Source of the DNA: JBGAHD01 sp044226395
Lineage (GTDB): Bacteria; Pseudomonadota; Gammaproteobacteria; Xanthomonadales; Ahniellaceae
Direction of reading: 5' to 3'
Length of the DNA: 64,000 nt
NCBI GenBank assembly: GCA_044226395.1
Contig: JBGAHD010000003.1
Location: 992,001-1,056,000, forward strand
In this document: positions 45,708 through 54,716 of the stretch, piece by piece
How the letters are laid out: the number at the start of each line of letters is the position of its first letter
Numbering within the stretch: the stretch's first letter is position 1
Program-made: the position numbers and the translations under genes
Notes under the pieces: generated by a model
The model's database searches: none
The model's input: only the letters and a program-made list of their open reading frames with translations
Told to the model about the DNA's origin: nothing

Positions 45708-46265
45708 ATGTTGCAAGTGATCGCCGGCATGGCCCTGGCCACGGCTCTGGGCATCGCGCCCACGTCGGAAGCGCCCACGCCCTCCGAAACCCAGGCGCAA
45801 GTCCAGGCCTTGCGCCAGGAAGTGGCCGCTCTCAAGCGCCAGCTCCAGGAACTGCAACGCCACGCCGTGCCCGAACTCGGCCAACAGATGCTGGAACTGC
45901 AGATCCGCCACGCGCGCCTGTGGTTCGCCGGCACTGGTGGCGATTGGACCTTGGCCGCGTTTCAGCTGGCGGAGTTTCGCGAGGCGCTCGACGCCATCGT
46001 CGAGACCAATCCCGACCACGACACGATTCAACCCGATCGCCTGGCCGACGTGTTGCCGGCGATGATGAAGCCCTCGATCGCGAGCCTGCAGGCCGCCATC
46101 GACAAGCGCGACGCGAAGCAATTCGCCCAGGGCTACGATCAATTGACCGCGGCCTGCAATGCGTGCCACACCGCGCATAGCTTCGGCTTCAATCAATTCC
46201 AGCGGCCGACCACGCCCTTCCTGGACAATCAGCGCTACACGCCGCCGAAGCCGGCCAAGCCCTGA
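45708..46265 (+). CDS. small exported mono-haem c-type cytochrome-like protein
   Basis: 185 residues from ATG 45708. A short hydrophobic N-terminus (MLQVIAGMALATALGIAPTSEA) may export it. Residues 25-55 are a predicted coiled coil (QAQVQALRQEVAALKRQLQEL). A single haem c site, CNACH, lies at 150-154 near the C-terminus, followed by TAHSFGFNQFQRP. The helical body and late CxxCH resemble cytochrome c' -like or cytochrome c553-like proteins. Its redox partner is unknown. Confidence 0.8.
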   Translation: MLQVIAGMALATALGIAPTSEAPTPSETQAQVQALRQEVAALKRQLQELQRHAVPELGQQMLELQIRHARLWFAGTGGDWTLAAFQLAEFREALDAIVETNPDHDTIQPDRLADVLPAMMKPSIASLQAAIDKRDAKQFAQGYDQLTAACNACHTAHSFGFNQFQRPTTPFLDNQRYTPPKPAKP

Positions 46266-46312
46266 GCCACGCGCGGCGGCGAATCGCTCCCGCACTTCGC
46301 TAGACTGCGCGC

Positions 46313-47038
46313 ATGGACGCCAAGCCGCACAGTCGCAACGCCACCGGACCCGAGCTGATCTGGCTCGGCGAGCAAGCCCTCGAAGTGCGCTTCGGCGCGC
46401 GCATCGCCGTGGACATCAACGCGCGCGCGCAACGCGCCGCGCGCGTGTTGTCGGCGGCGCGCCTGACCGGCGTGGTCGACGTGGTGCCGACCTATGCCGG
46501 CGTGGGCCTGGTGCTGCACGATCGCAGCCGCTTGTCCTATGACGAAATGGAACGCCGCGTGCGCGAGTTGTTGGCCGACGATCGCGACGTCGATGCCATG
46601 CCCGTGCGCGTGGTGCGCATTCCCGTCGCTTATGGCGGTGAAGAAGGCACGGATCTGACCGAAGCCGCGCAGGCTTGCGGCATCAGCGAGCAGGAACTTA
46701 TCGCGCGACATACGGCCGCGCAATACACCGTGGCCATGCTGGGGTTTCAGCCGGGCTTTCCGTATCTGATCGGCCTCGACGCCGGCCTGCATCTGCCGCG
46801 ACGCGCGACGCCGCGACCGCGCGTGCCCGCGGGTTCGGTCGCGATCGGTGGCGCGCAGACAGGCATTTATCCTTCGGCGTCGCCGGGCGGTTGGCATGTG
46901 ATCGGACGCACGTCGGCGCGCTTGTTCGACCCCACGCGCGATCCACCGGCCTTGCTGGCGCCGGGCGATGTCGTGCGGTTTTTCGCGGTCGGCGCGGGCG
47001 AATTGGCGCGCGCGCGCGTGGAGGTGAACGATGCTTGA
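46313..47038 (+). CDS. pxpB: 5-oxoprolinase subunit PxpB
   Basis: 241 residues of the KipI/PxpB family: ALEVRFGARIAVDIN at the N-terminus, VVPTYAGVGLVLHD, and the signature LGFQPGFPYLIGLD with PRVPAGSVAIGGAQTGIYPSASPGGWHVIG. With PxpA and PxpC it forms the prokaryotic ATP-dependent 5-oxoprolinase that opens pyroglutamate to glutamate. It overlaps pxpC by eight bases. Confidence 0.95.
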   Translation: MDAKPHSRNATGPELIWLGEQALEVRFGARIAVDINARAQRAARVLSAARLTGVVDVVPTYAGVGLVLHDRSRLSYDEMERRVRELLADDRDVDAMPVRVVRIPVAYGGEEGTDLTEAAQACGISEQELIARHTAAQYTVAMLGFQPGFPYLIGLDAGLHLPRRATPRPRVPAGSVAIGGAQTGIYPSASPGGWHVIGRTSARLFDPTRDPPALLAPGDVVRFFAVGAGELARARVEVNDA

Positions 47039-48032
47039 GGTGCTAGCGCCGGGCATGCTGACCACGGTGCAGGATCTCGGTCGCTCGGGCTATCGCCATC
47101 TCGGCGTGACCGGTGGCGGCGCGGCGGATCGCGATGCGCTGGCCGTGGCCAATCGACTCGTGGGCAATTCGCCGAGCGCGGCGGGGTTGGAAGCGACGTT
47201 GTCGGGTCCAACGCTGCGCATGCGCGCGCCAGGTCTGCTCGCGGTGACGGGCGCCGTGTGCGAGGTCACGTGCAATGGCCGACCGCTGCCGATGTGGCGA
47301 GCGCTCGCGGTCGATCGCGGCGCCGAAATCGTGATCGGTCGCGCCACGCGTGGCGCGCGTATCTACGTCGCGGTGTCGGGTGGTGTCGACGTGCCGGAGA
47401 TTCTCGGCAGTCGCAGCACCGATCTGCGTGGTGGCTTCGGGGGCTTGCAAGGCCGAGCATTGCGCGCGGGCGATCGTCTGCGTGTCGGCAAGGCCGATCC
47501 GCGCGCGGCGCGCGAATTGCTTGAGGCCGTGATCAGCGGTCGCCAGGTCGCGCGACCTGCGCCGTGGTACGTCACGCCCACCGAAGACTTGCGCGGCGAG
47601 ATCGCGCTGCTGCACCTGCTGTTCGGGCCCGAGGCGATCATGCTCGATCCGCGCGCGCTTCGCATTCTGCGCGATGGCACCTGGATCATGGGCGCCGACA
47701 GCGATCGCATGGGCCTGCGCTTCGATGGCCCCAAGCTGCCGCTGGCTTCGCGGCGCGAACTGGTGTCGAGCATCGTGTTGCCCGGCACGGTGCAATTGCC
47801 GCCCGATGGTCAGCCCGTGTTGCTGGGTGTCGACGCGCAGACGGTCGGTGGTTACATGCGCATCGCGCAAGTGATGCGCGCCGACATGGGTCGCGCGATG
47901 CAATTGCGGCCCGGCGAATGCGTGCGCCCCGTGCTCGTGACGCAAGATGCCGCCGACAGCGCGCGGCGCATGCGTCGGCAGGAGTTGGCGCGCATGGCCG
48001 AGGCGATTCGCTATCGCCTCGGCACGGGTTAG
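47031..48032 (+). CDS. pxpC: 5-oxoprolinase subunit PxpC (biotin-dependent carboxyltransferase-like)
   Basis: 333 residues. LTTVQDLGRSGYRHLGVTGGGAADRDALAVANRLVGN is the family N-terminus (two overlapping conserved stretches), and DRMGLRFDG and VLLGVDAQTVGGYMRIAQV are further signatures. It resembles the C-terminal part of urea carboxylases and KipA. It acts with PxpB and PxpA on 5-oxoproline. The start lies inside pxpB, so the two are translationally coupled. Confidence 0.95.
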   Translation: MLEVLAPGMLTTVQDLGRSGYRHLGVTGGGAADRDALAVANRLVGNSPSAAGLEATLSGPTLRMRAPGLLAVTGAVCEVTCNGRPLPMWRALAVDRGAEIVIGRATRGARIYVAVSGGVDVPEILGSRSTDLRGGFGGLQGRALRAGDRLRVGKADPRAARELLEAVISGRQVARPAPWYVTPTEDLRGEIALLHLLFGPEAIMLDPRALRILRDGTWIMGADSDRMGLRFDGPKLPLASRRELVSSIVLPGTVQLPPDGQPVLLGVDAQTVGGYMRIAQVMRADMGRAMQLRPGECVRPVLVTQDAADSARRMRRQELARMAEAIRYRLGTG

Positions 48033-48074
48033 ACGCGAGTTCATCGCGCGCGACGCGGCTTGACGCCGCGCGCT

Positions 48075-49094
48075 TCACGCGTCGAACGTCACCTGCAAGC
48101 CTTCGTCCGCGAGTGAAGTCAGAAACTCGCGCGCCGGCAAGGCTTCGCCCGCGGCCAGCGCACCCAGGCCTTTAACGCGACAGTCGAGCACGCGTGTCAT
48201 CGCGGCCACGATCAAGGGCGCGGTGATGGCGTAGATGTCGCGACCTTCGGCGCGCGCTCGACGCTCCTCGCCACCGCGACGTGCGCGGGCTTCGATCACG
48301 AAACGTTGCGCGGAACGGCCATGTTCATCGACCGCGACTGGCGCGGGCGTGGCTTCATCGCGGATATCGCGCAGCGGCGCGAGATTCATGTACGACGCCA
48401 CACGCGCGCAGCGCAGATGGCGCGCGATCAGCACGATCTCCGAGAGATTGACCATCACCGCCTCGCGCGCGCCTAGCCACTCGGGGAAGCGCCAGCCGCG
48501 CGTGGGCGCGGGATCGAGCTGCACGCGTGGCGCGCCATCGTCGATGTACCAGCGACGCCAGTGATTGCGGCGACCTGTTTTGCGCGTGCCCTCCGTCGGA
48601 TGCCAGCTATCGAGGCCGACCGCGAGATCGATCGCATCGGCGTGCAGCCAATCGGCCATCGCCGCGGTCGCCAGCAGATCGCCAAGCGCGCCATAGAACG
48701 CGATCGCGGGCAGGGCAATGATGCCGGCGTCGCGCGCGCGATCGCCCAGACGATCGAACACGGCGAAGGCCGCGCGTTGTTCCGCCGCCGTGTCGAGATA
48801 CGCGATGCGCGCGCGGATCGCGGCCGACATCACCGCCATCGCCGTGTCGAGGAATGGCCCGGCCGCGTTGATCACGGCGCGCGTGCCGGCGAGTGCGCGA
48901 TCGAGTGAGGCCGCGTCGTCGATGGTGGCGACGCGTGTTTCGAGCCCGGGCCAGGTTTGCGTCAGCGCATGCAGACGCGTGGCGTCACGTCCACAGGCGA
49001 TGGGCGTCCAGCCTTCGCGCAGCAGTTGCGCGAGGATGAAGCGTCCCGTGTGGCCGTAAGCGCCATACACCGCGATCGAACCGCGCTCGCTCAT
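48075..49094 (-). CDS. saccharopine dehydrogenase-like NAD(P)-binding protein
   Basis: 339 residues from ATG 49094, which overlaps the end of the upstream hydrolase gene by four bases. The N-terminus SIAVYGAYGHTGRFILAQLL is a Rossmann nucleotide-binding motif, followed by AGTRAVINAAGPFLDTAMAVM, typical of trans-acting enoyl reductase / saccharopine dehydrogenase-like proteins. The biochemical substrate is unknown. It lies in the opposite orientation within the 5-oxoproline gene cluster. Confidence 0.82.
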   Translation of the reverse strand: MSERGSIAVYGAYGHTGRFILAQLLREGWTPIACGRDATRLHALTQTWPGLETRVATIDDAASLDRALAGTRAVINAAGPFLDTAMAVMSAAIRARIAYLDTAAEQRAAFAVFDRLGDRARDAGIIALPAIAFYGALGDLLATAAMADWLHADAIDLAVGLDSWHPTEGTRKTGRRNHWRRWYIDDGAPRVQLDPAPTRGWRFPEWLGAREAVMVNLSEIVLIARHLRCARVASYMNLAPLRDIRDEATPAPVAVDEHGRSAQRFVIEARARRGGEERRARAEGRDIYAITAPLIVAAMTRVLDCRVKGLGALAAGEALPAREFLTSLADEGLQVTFDA

Positions 49095-50026
49095 CGCGTC
49101 ACCGCCTTCGCATGGTCGTCGCGCGTGGGCGTGTCGAGACGCGCGCCGGCATCGCCGACGGCTTGCCAATGCGCGCGCAGTTCGCGATTGAACTCGGCCG
49201 CGCGTTCCTCGGGGAAGAACAGGCGCGCGCCTTCGAAGTCCACGCGTCGCGTCGTGCCCGGAATGGTCCGCGCCAGCCAGCGCGACCATTCCAGCGGAAA
49301 GTAGACATCGTCCGTGCCCCAGGCGATCAAGGTCGGCACGCGCAGGTGCCGCAGCGCGTCGTCGATCGCCAGCGTGTGGCGGCAATCGAAGGCGTTGACG
49401 AAGTGTTCGAGCTCGGCCAAGCGCTGCGGCGATTCGATGAAAGGCCGCAAGTAGGTCGCTATGGTCGCGTCGCTGACCGCCTCAGGTTTCTCGTAGGCGG
49501 GCGCGAGCGCGGCACGGTACACGGTCTTGTCGTCCCACATCGCGCGCAAGGTCTTGCCCAGGCCGCCGGCCGCGACCATCGCGACGAAACCGGCGAAGGC
49601 CTCGGGCGGCCAATTGTCGTGCGTATCGCAGTTGGTCAGGGTGAGGCTGCGCAGATACTGCGGATAAAGCGCGGCGAAGATCTGGCAGATGCCGCCGCCG
49701 GAATCGTTGCCGACCAGATCGATGCGTTCGATCCCGAGCGCGTCGAGAAACTGCGCGAGCATGCGCGCGTTGTCGGTGACCGTGTGCGTGCTGTCGGCGG
49801 CCGCTTGCGTGTGGCCGTGCGCGAGCAGGTCGATGGCGATGCAGCGGCGCGTGCCGCCGAGTTCGGCCAATTGCTGGCGCCACAGAAAGCCATTGAGCAA
49901 AACGCCATGCACGAACAGCGCGACCGGCCCGTCGCCGTGCTCGACATAAGCGATGCGGCCCGAGGGCGTGTCGACGAACTGGGGATGGGCGAAGGCGTGC
50001 TGGGGGTCGAAGGGTCGCGCGGGCAT
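49091..50026 (-). CDS. alpha/beta hydrolase with predicted Asp nucleophile
   Basis: 311 residues. The oxyanion motif is LFVHGVLLNGFLWR, and the nucleophile elbow is DLVGNDSGGG with Asp108 in the G-x-D-x-G position, as in haloalkane dehalogenases and epoxide hydrolases rather than Ser lipases. LIAWGTDDVYFPLEWS gives the acid and the expected late loop. It forms a two-gene unit with the saccharopine dehydrogenase-like gene. The substrate is unknown. Confidence 0.85.
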   Translation of the reverse strand: MPARPFDPQHAFAHPQFVDTPSGRIAYVEHGDGPVALFVHGVLLNGFLWRQQLAELGGTRRCIAIDLLAHGHTQAAADSTHTVTDNARMLAQFLDALGIERIDLVGNDSGGGICQIFAALYPQYLRSLTLTNCDTHDNWPPEAFAGFVAMVAAGGLGKTLRAMWDDKTVYRAALAPAYEKPEAVSDATIATYLRPFIESPQRLAELEHFVNAFDCRHTLAIDDALRHLRVPTLIAWGTDDVYFPLEWSRWLARTIPGTTRRVDFEGARLFFPEERAAEFNRELRAHWQAVGDAGARLDTPTRDDHAKAVTR

Positions 50027-50196
50027 GGTGGGTGTCCTGAAAATTGCGGGGTCTCGCCGATCGCGAGGGACGGGATCAGACCATCGCGGCCCGGGCGGTG
50101 GCTTTCGGATTCTTTAGCGACTGGCGCCGGCGCGCCGCGCGACCACGACCGTCGCGACCCATGCCCAAGGCGCGCGCCTGGCGCTACAGTAGGCGC

Positions 50197-50973
50197 ATGC
50201 ACGCGCGCGCCATCGACCTCAATTGCGACATGGGCGAATCCTTCGGCGCCTGGACGATGGGCCAGGACGAAGCGGTGATGCCCCTGATCAGCTCGGCCAA
50301 CATTGCCTGCGGTTTTCATGCGGGCGACCCCGAAGTGATGCGCCGCAGCGCGCGACTGGCCAAGGCGCACGGCGTGGCGATCGGCGCGCATGTTTCGCTG
50401 CCGGATTTGCAAGGCTTCGGACGCCGCGAGATGCGCGTCACGCCGTCCGAGGCCTATGCCTTCACGCTGTATCAGCTCGGTGCCTTGATCGCGATCGCGC
50501 GCGCGGAGGGCCTGCGCGTGCATCACCTCAAGCCGCATGGCGCCTTGTACAACATGGCCGCGCGCGATGACGCGCTGTCGGAAGCCATCGCGCATGCCAC
50601 GCGCGATGTCGACGCCGACATCGTGCTCTATGGCCTGGCCGGCAGCGCCTTGCCGCGCGCGGGGCTGGCCGCGGGTCTGCGCGTCGCGCATGAGGCCTTC
50701 GCCGATCGTCGTTACGAATCGGATGGCTCGCTCACGCCGCGTCGCGAAGCCGATGCCGTGATTCATCACCCCGAGGTCGCGGCGCGGCAAGTGCTCGATC
50801 TGCTGGCCACGGGCGAAGTCGTGTCGCGTCAGGGCGAACGCTTGCGCGTGCCTTGCGACACGGTGTGCTTGCACGGCGATCGCGCCGATGCCGCCGATTT
50901 CGCGCGCGTGCTGCGCGCGCGCATCGAGGCCGCGGGCATCGTCGTTCGCGCGGTGACGGGGGATCGCGGTTGA
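50197..50973 (+). CDS. pxpA: 5-oxoprolinase subunit PxpA (LamB/YcsF family)
   Basis: 258 residues from ATG 50197, giving the family N-terminus AIDLNCDMGESFGAW. Other signatures are SANIACGFHAGDPEVM, GAHVSLPDLQGFGRREM and HHLKPHGALYNMAARDD. It supplies the 5-oxoproline-binding part of the ATP-dependent 5-oxoprolinase. It begins an operon with DUF969, DUF979 and pcp, separated from pxpBC by two opposite-strand genes. Confidence 0.95.
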   Translation: MHARAIDLNCDMGESFGAWTMGQDEAVMPLISSANIACGFHAGDPEVMRRSARLAKAHGVAIGAHVSLPDLQGFGRREMRVTPSEAYAFTLYQLGALIAIARAEGLRVHHLKPHGALYNMAARDDALSEAIAHATRDVDADIVLYGLAGSALPRAGLAAGLRVAHEAFADRRYESDGSLTPRREADAVIHHPEVAARQVLDLLATGEVVSRQGERLRVPCDTVCLHGDRADAADFARVLRARIEAAGIVVRAVTGDRG

Positions 50974-51671
50974 ATCTCTGGCCCTTGCTCGGCGTCGTGG
51001 TGATCGTGCTCGGCTTCGCCGCGCGTTTGAACGCGGTGCTGGTCGTGGTGACCGCGGGCATCGTCACGGGGCTCGTGGTGAACATGCCCTTGCTCAAGAT
51101 TCTCGAAGTGATGGGCGCGGCGCTCATCAACAGTCGCCTCATCTTGATCATCTTGCTGACCTTGCCAGTGATCGGCTTGCTGGAACGGCATGGGCTGCGC
51201 GAGCAGGCGCGTCTGTGGGTGTCGCGCCTGCATGACTTGAGCACGCCACGTTTGTTGATGGCTTATCAGGCCTTGCGTCAACTCGCGGCCATGATCGGGC
51301 TGACGAGTCTCGGTGGTCATCCGCAAACCGTGCGGCCCTTGCTGGTGCCGATGGCCGAGGCCACGGCCGAGCGCACGCACGGGCGTTTGCCCGAAGCCGT
51401 GCGTCAGCGTCTGGCGGCCCTGTGCGCGGCGACGGACAACGTTGGTTTGTTCTTTGGCGAGGACGTGTTCTTCGCGTTCGGCGCGGTGCTTTTGATGCAG
51501 GTGTTTCTCGCGGGGCAGGGCATCACGGTCGATACCTGGGCGATCGCGTTGTGGGGCTTGCCCACGGCGTTGTGCGCGTACGTGATTCACGCGGCGCGCG
51601 TGTCGCGGCTCGATCGGCGCATGGCCGCGGAAATCGCGGCGATGGCGGCGCGGGCGAAGTCGTCGACATGA
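50970..51671 (+). CDS. DUF969-family membrane protein, probable 5-oxoproline transporter subunit
   Basis: About 233 residues from a TTG at 50970 that overlaps the pxpA stop (TTGA). Starting here gives a clean membrane protein (LNLWPLLGVVVIVLGFAARLN). It has about six hydrophobic helices, with GLTSLGGHPQTVRPLLVPMAE and AATDNVGLFFGEDVFFAFGA as conserved loops. DUF969 and DUF979 proteins nearly always occur together and beside 5-oxoproline genes, hence the transporter assignment. That role is inferred from context, not seen in sequence. Confidence 0.85.
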   Translation: MNLWPLLGVVVIVLGFAARLNAVLVVVTAGIVTGLVVNMPLLKILEVMGAALINSRLILIILLTLPVIGLLERHGLREQARLWVSRLHDLSTPRLLMAYQALRQLAAMIGLTSLGGHPQTVRPLLVPMAEATAERTHGRLPEAVRQRLAALCAATDNVGLFFGEDVFFAFGAVLLMQVFLAGQGITVDTWAIALWGLPTALCAYVIHAARVSRLDRRMAAEIAAMAARAKSST

Positions 51672-52621
51672 CCGCGTTGACGCCGATCTATATCGTCGTC
51701 GGGCTGATGCCCCTGGCCCTGGCCTGGCGCGCGGCGCGCGATCCGGCGCGGCCGCGTCCCTTCGCGGCGGCGAGTTTCTGGGGATTGCTGGCGACGATCT
51801 TCATCGCCGGCGATTGGCTGCCGCCCGTGCTCGTGGGCGCGATGGTGGTCGTCATGGCCTTGCTCGCCGGCTTCGGCGGCGTGGTGCGACCGGCGGCGCG
51901 CGACGAGCGCGCGGCGCAGCGCGAGGCCGATGCATGGCGCCTGGGCAATGCCTTGTTCGTGCCGGCCTTGTGCATTCCGCTGGTGACCGTGGTGTTCGTG
52001 ATCGGGTTCAAGACGTGCGCGATGTTCGGATGGCCGCTGGTCGCCGAAAATCAGGTCACGCAGATTTCGCTCGCCGTGGGTTGCCTCGCGGGTTTGATCC
52101 TGGCGCTGAGCTACACGCGCGCCACGCCGCTGCACGCGCTCAACGCCAGCGGCGATCTGCTCGACGCCATCGGCTGGGCGGTGGTGCTGCCGATCGTGCT
52201 CGCGGCGCTGGGCGCGGTGTTCACCGCCGCCGGCGCGGGCGAGGCCATCGCCGAGATCGTGTCGAAGCTCGTGCCCACCGACAATCGCCTGGCCTGCGTG
52301 CTCGCCTACGCGCTGGGCATGGCCGCGTTCACCATGGTCATGGGCAATGCCTTCGCCGCGTTTCCGGTGATGACGGCGGGCATTGGTCTGCCCTTGCTGG
52401 TGGGACGTCATGGCGCGGACCCGGCCTCGATGTCGGCGCTGGGCATGCTGTCGGGCTACTGCGGCACCTTGATGACGCCGATGGCGGCGAACTTCAACAT
52501 CGTGCCCGCCGCGCTGTTGGAATTGCGCGATCAGAACGCGGTGATCAAGGCTCAGGTGCCGACGGCACTGATGCTGTTGGCGTGCAATGTCGTGTTGATG
52601 TACTTCATCGTGTTTCGTTGA
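51668..52621 (+). CDS. DUF979-family membrane protein, probable 5-oxoproline transporter subunit
   Basis: About 317 residues from ATG 51668, overlapping the DUF969 stop by four bases. Nine or so hydrophobic segments. Conserved loops include TPLHALNASGDLLDAIGWAVVLP, MGNAFAAFPVMTAGIGLPLL and GMLSGYCGTLMTPMAANFNIVP. It resembles ion-coupled transporters of the IT superfamily. Together with DUF969 it forms a two-part permease, most plausibly for pyroglutamate given its neighbours. Confidence 0.86.
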   Translation: MTALTPIYIVVGLMPLALAWRAARDPARPRPFAAASFWGLLATIFIAGDWLPPVLVGAMVVVMALLAGFGGVVRPAARDERAAQREADAWRLGNALFVPALCIPLVTVVFVIGFKTCAMFGWPLVAENQVTQISLAVGCLAGLILALSYTRATPLHALNASGDLLDAIGWAVVLPIVLAALGAVFTAAGAGEAIAEIVSKLVPTDNRLACVLAYALGMAAFTMVMGNAFAAFPVMTAGIGLPLLVGRHGADPASMSALGMLSGYCGTLMTPMAANFNIVPAALLELRDQNAVIKAQVPTALMLLACNVVLMYFIVFR

Positions 52622-52625
52622 GCCC

Positions 52626-53300
52626 ATGAACAAACCCCGCGCGCGTCGCCAGCCACCGACGATCCTGATCACGGGTTTCGATCCTTTTGGCGGCGATACG
52701 CTCAATCCGTCGTGGGAAGCGGCGCGGCGTTTGCGTGGCGAGCGCATCGCGGGTCATCGCGTGAGCAGCGTGCTCGTGCCCACGCGCTTCGCCGATTGCG
52801 CCGAGGTGCTCTCGCGCGCGATTCGTCGGCACAAGCCCGAGGTCGTGTTGTGCGTGGGGCAGGCGGGCGGGCGCGCGTGCATCTCGATCGAGCGCGTGGC
52901 GATCAATGTCATCGACGCGCGCATCGCCGACAACGCCGGCCTGCAACCAATCGACACGCCCGTGATCGCGGGCGCGCCGGCCGCGCACTTCACCACGCTG
53001 CCGATCAAGGCCATGGCGATGGCCCTGCGCGAGGCGAGCATTCCGGCCGAGATTTCCAACAGCGCCGGCACCTTCGTGTGCAATGCGCTGGCGTTTCATT
53101 TGGGCGAGATCATCGCGCGCGAGCGGCCGACGCTGCGCGGCGGCTTCATCCACATTCCCTATGTGCCGAGTCAGGTCACGGCCAAGCCGGGTCTGCCGAG
53201 CATGGCGCTCGACACCATCGTCGACGCCCTGCGCTTGTGCGCGAGAGTGGCCTTGACCCGCCGCGAGGACGACGCGCGCAGCGAAGGCCGCACGCACTAG
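52626..53300 (+). CDS. pcp: pyroglutamyl-peptidase I
   Basis: 224 residues of peptidase family C15. The N-terminus ILITGFDPFGGDTLNPSW is diagnostic. The catalytic triad is visible: Glu89 in SIERVAIN, Cys152 in NSAGTFVCNALAF and His176 in GGFIHIPYVPSQ. It removes N-terminal pyroglutamate from peptides in the cytoplasm. It is four bases after DUF979 and completes the module that yields, moves and hydrolyses pyroglutamate. Confidence 0.96.
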   Translation: MNKPRARRQPPTILITGFDPFGGDTLNPSWEAARRLRGERIAGHRVSSVLVPTRFADCAEVLSRAIRRHKPEVVLCVGQAGGRACISIERVAINVIDARIADNAGLQPIDTPVIAGAPAAHFTTLPIKAMAMALREASIPAEISNSAGTFVCNALAFHLGEIIARERPTLRGGFIHIPYVPSQVTAKPGLPSMALDTIVDALRLCARVALTRREDDARSEGRTH

Positions 53301-53313
53301 CTTTGCGCGAACG

Positions 53314-53751
53314 CTAGGCGCGCGTCACGCCGCGATGCCCGCGTCGCGCGGACACCACCACCGCGACCGTCGCCGCGAGCACTAGCCACCACCATGCGCC
53401 GTGCTCCAGCCGCAATCGGCCCATGATCAAGGCGAGTTCCGGGCCCATCATCACCAGGGCATCGCCAAAGCGCATGCCCATGCTCATCGCGATCACCGTG
53501 CCCGAATAAAGAATGCACGCGTAGACGGTGGCCATCGCCAACAGGGCCAAGGTCAACGCCGCGCGCATCGCCGGATGCGCCAGGCCGCACCAGTCGGTCG
53601 CGACCACGGCCACGCCCGCCACCGGCAAGGCCATCCACAAGGCCACGCCGCCGGTGAGCAAGGCCACCACCGACCACAGCGCGCCCGCGCACAACACCAG
53701 GAGAATGCCGCCAATGACGCCGAGCGTCGTCGAAACCAAGGTCGCCTTCAT
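53314..53751 (-). CDS. small four-helix membrane protein, unknown
   Basis: 145 residues with about four hydrophobic helices (TLGVIGGILLVLCAGALWSVV, GGVALWMALPVAGVAVVA, ALTLALLAMATVYACILYS, WWWLVLAATVAVVVSA) and an Arg-rich C-terminus. No family recognised. It is convergent with pcp. A permease-like or scaffold role is possible, but nothing specific can be supported. Confidence 0.65.
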   Translation of the reverse strand: MKATLVSTTLGVIGGILLVLCAGALWSVVALLTGGVALWMALPVAGVAVVATDWCGLAHPAMRAALTLALLAMATVYACILYSGTVIAMSMGMRFGDALVMMGPELALIMGRLRLEHGAWWWLVLAATVAVVVSARRGHRGVTRA

Positions 53752-53966
53752 CCGCCGATTGTCGCCCAGGCCACCGACAATTGCGATGTGGCGGGGACGA
53801 ACGCGGCGCGCGCGCCGGTGTTCGGCGCCACGGATCGACGGGGCGCGATGAGGTCAGGCGATCGGTGGGCGAAGCATCAGCGCGACGTCGCGCGTCGCGT
53901 TGGTCGTTGTGTAGCCAACGCGATGGCGACGATGCGTTAGCGTTGGAACGCGCGCGTCGCGGTCGA

Positions 53967-54614
53967 TCAACTCGACGCGCGAGCGGCCACGTAATCCGGC
54001 ACGGCGATCCCCGCGGGCAAATCCTCCGCCGGCACCGGCGCCGCGTAAGTCACGGCCATCGGCAGCACGCCGGCCCAGGCGCGCGAGCTCAGATCATCGG
54101 GATGATCCTTCGGTCCGCCGTCGCGGCGCTTGGCGCTGATGTCCTCGATCGCGAGGCGCAGCAGGCTCGTCGCCGCCATCTCCTGCGCGTCGGCGGCGCG
54201 CGTGTCGGCCGCGCGGCCGGGAATGATGCTGTCGACGAAGCGATGAAACGCCGCCGCTTTCTCGACCGGATCGTCGACCACGGTCGCGGTGCCGAACACC
54301 ACCACCGAGCGATAGTTCACCGAGTGATGAAAGTGCGAGCGCGCCAGCACGATGCCGTCGACATGCGTCACCGTCACGCAGCACGGCACGCCGGCGCCGA
54401 GCGTGGTCATCAGGCGACTGGCGATCGAGCCGTGCAGCAGCAAGGTATCGCCTTCGCGCGCGTACAGCATGGGAATGACGAAGGGCTGGCCGTCGACCGC
54501 GAAGCCCACGTGCGCCATCCAGGCCGCGTCGAGCATCGCGTAGGCATCGGCGCGATCGTAGCTCGCGCGATCGGCGACGCGACGCACCTCGTGGCGGGCG
54601 CGAATCTTGGCCAT
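53967..54614 (-). CDS. pyridoxamine 5'-phosphate oxidase-like flavin-nucleotide-binding protein
   Basis: 215 residues. The split-barrel FMN-binding fold is indicated by AHVGFAVDGQPFVIPMLYAREGDTL, LHGSIASRLM and YRSVVVFGTATVVDDPVEK. Members of this group bind FMN or F420 and may not act on pyridoxamine phosphate. It is divergent from a MocR/PdxR-type regulator, the usual genomic neighbour of such genes. Confidence 0.85.
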   Translation of the reverse strand: MAKIRARHEVRRVADRASYDRADAYAMLDAAWMAHVGFAVDGQPFVIPMLYAREGDTLLLHGSIASRLMTTLGAGVPCCVTVTHVDGIVLARSHFHHSVNYRSVVVFGTATVVDDPVEKAAAFHRFVDSIIPGRAADTRAADAQEMAATSLLRLAIEDISAKRRDGGPKDHPDDLSSRAWAGVLPMAVTYAAPVPAEDLPAGIAVPDYVAARASS

Positions 54615-54716
54615 GGCGTTTTCCTGACGAAGGGGACCGCGAGCAGCCTAGCGCCGACCATGGCCCCCTCCGAGTACCGCTTTCTGCGACAATTCCGGGG
54701 CCATTGCGGAGCCGCC

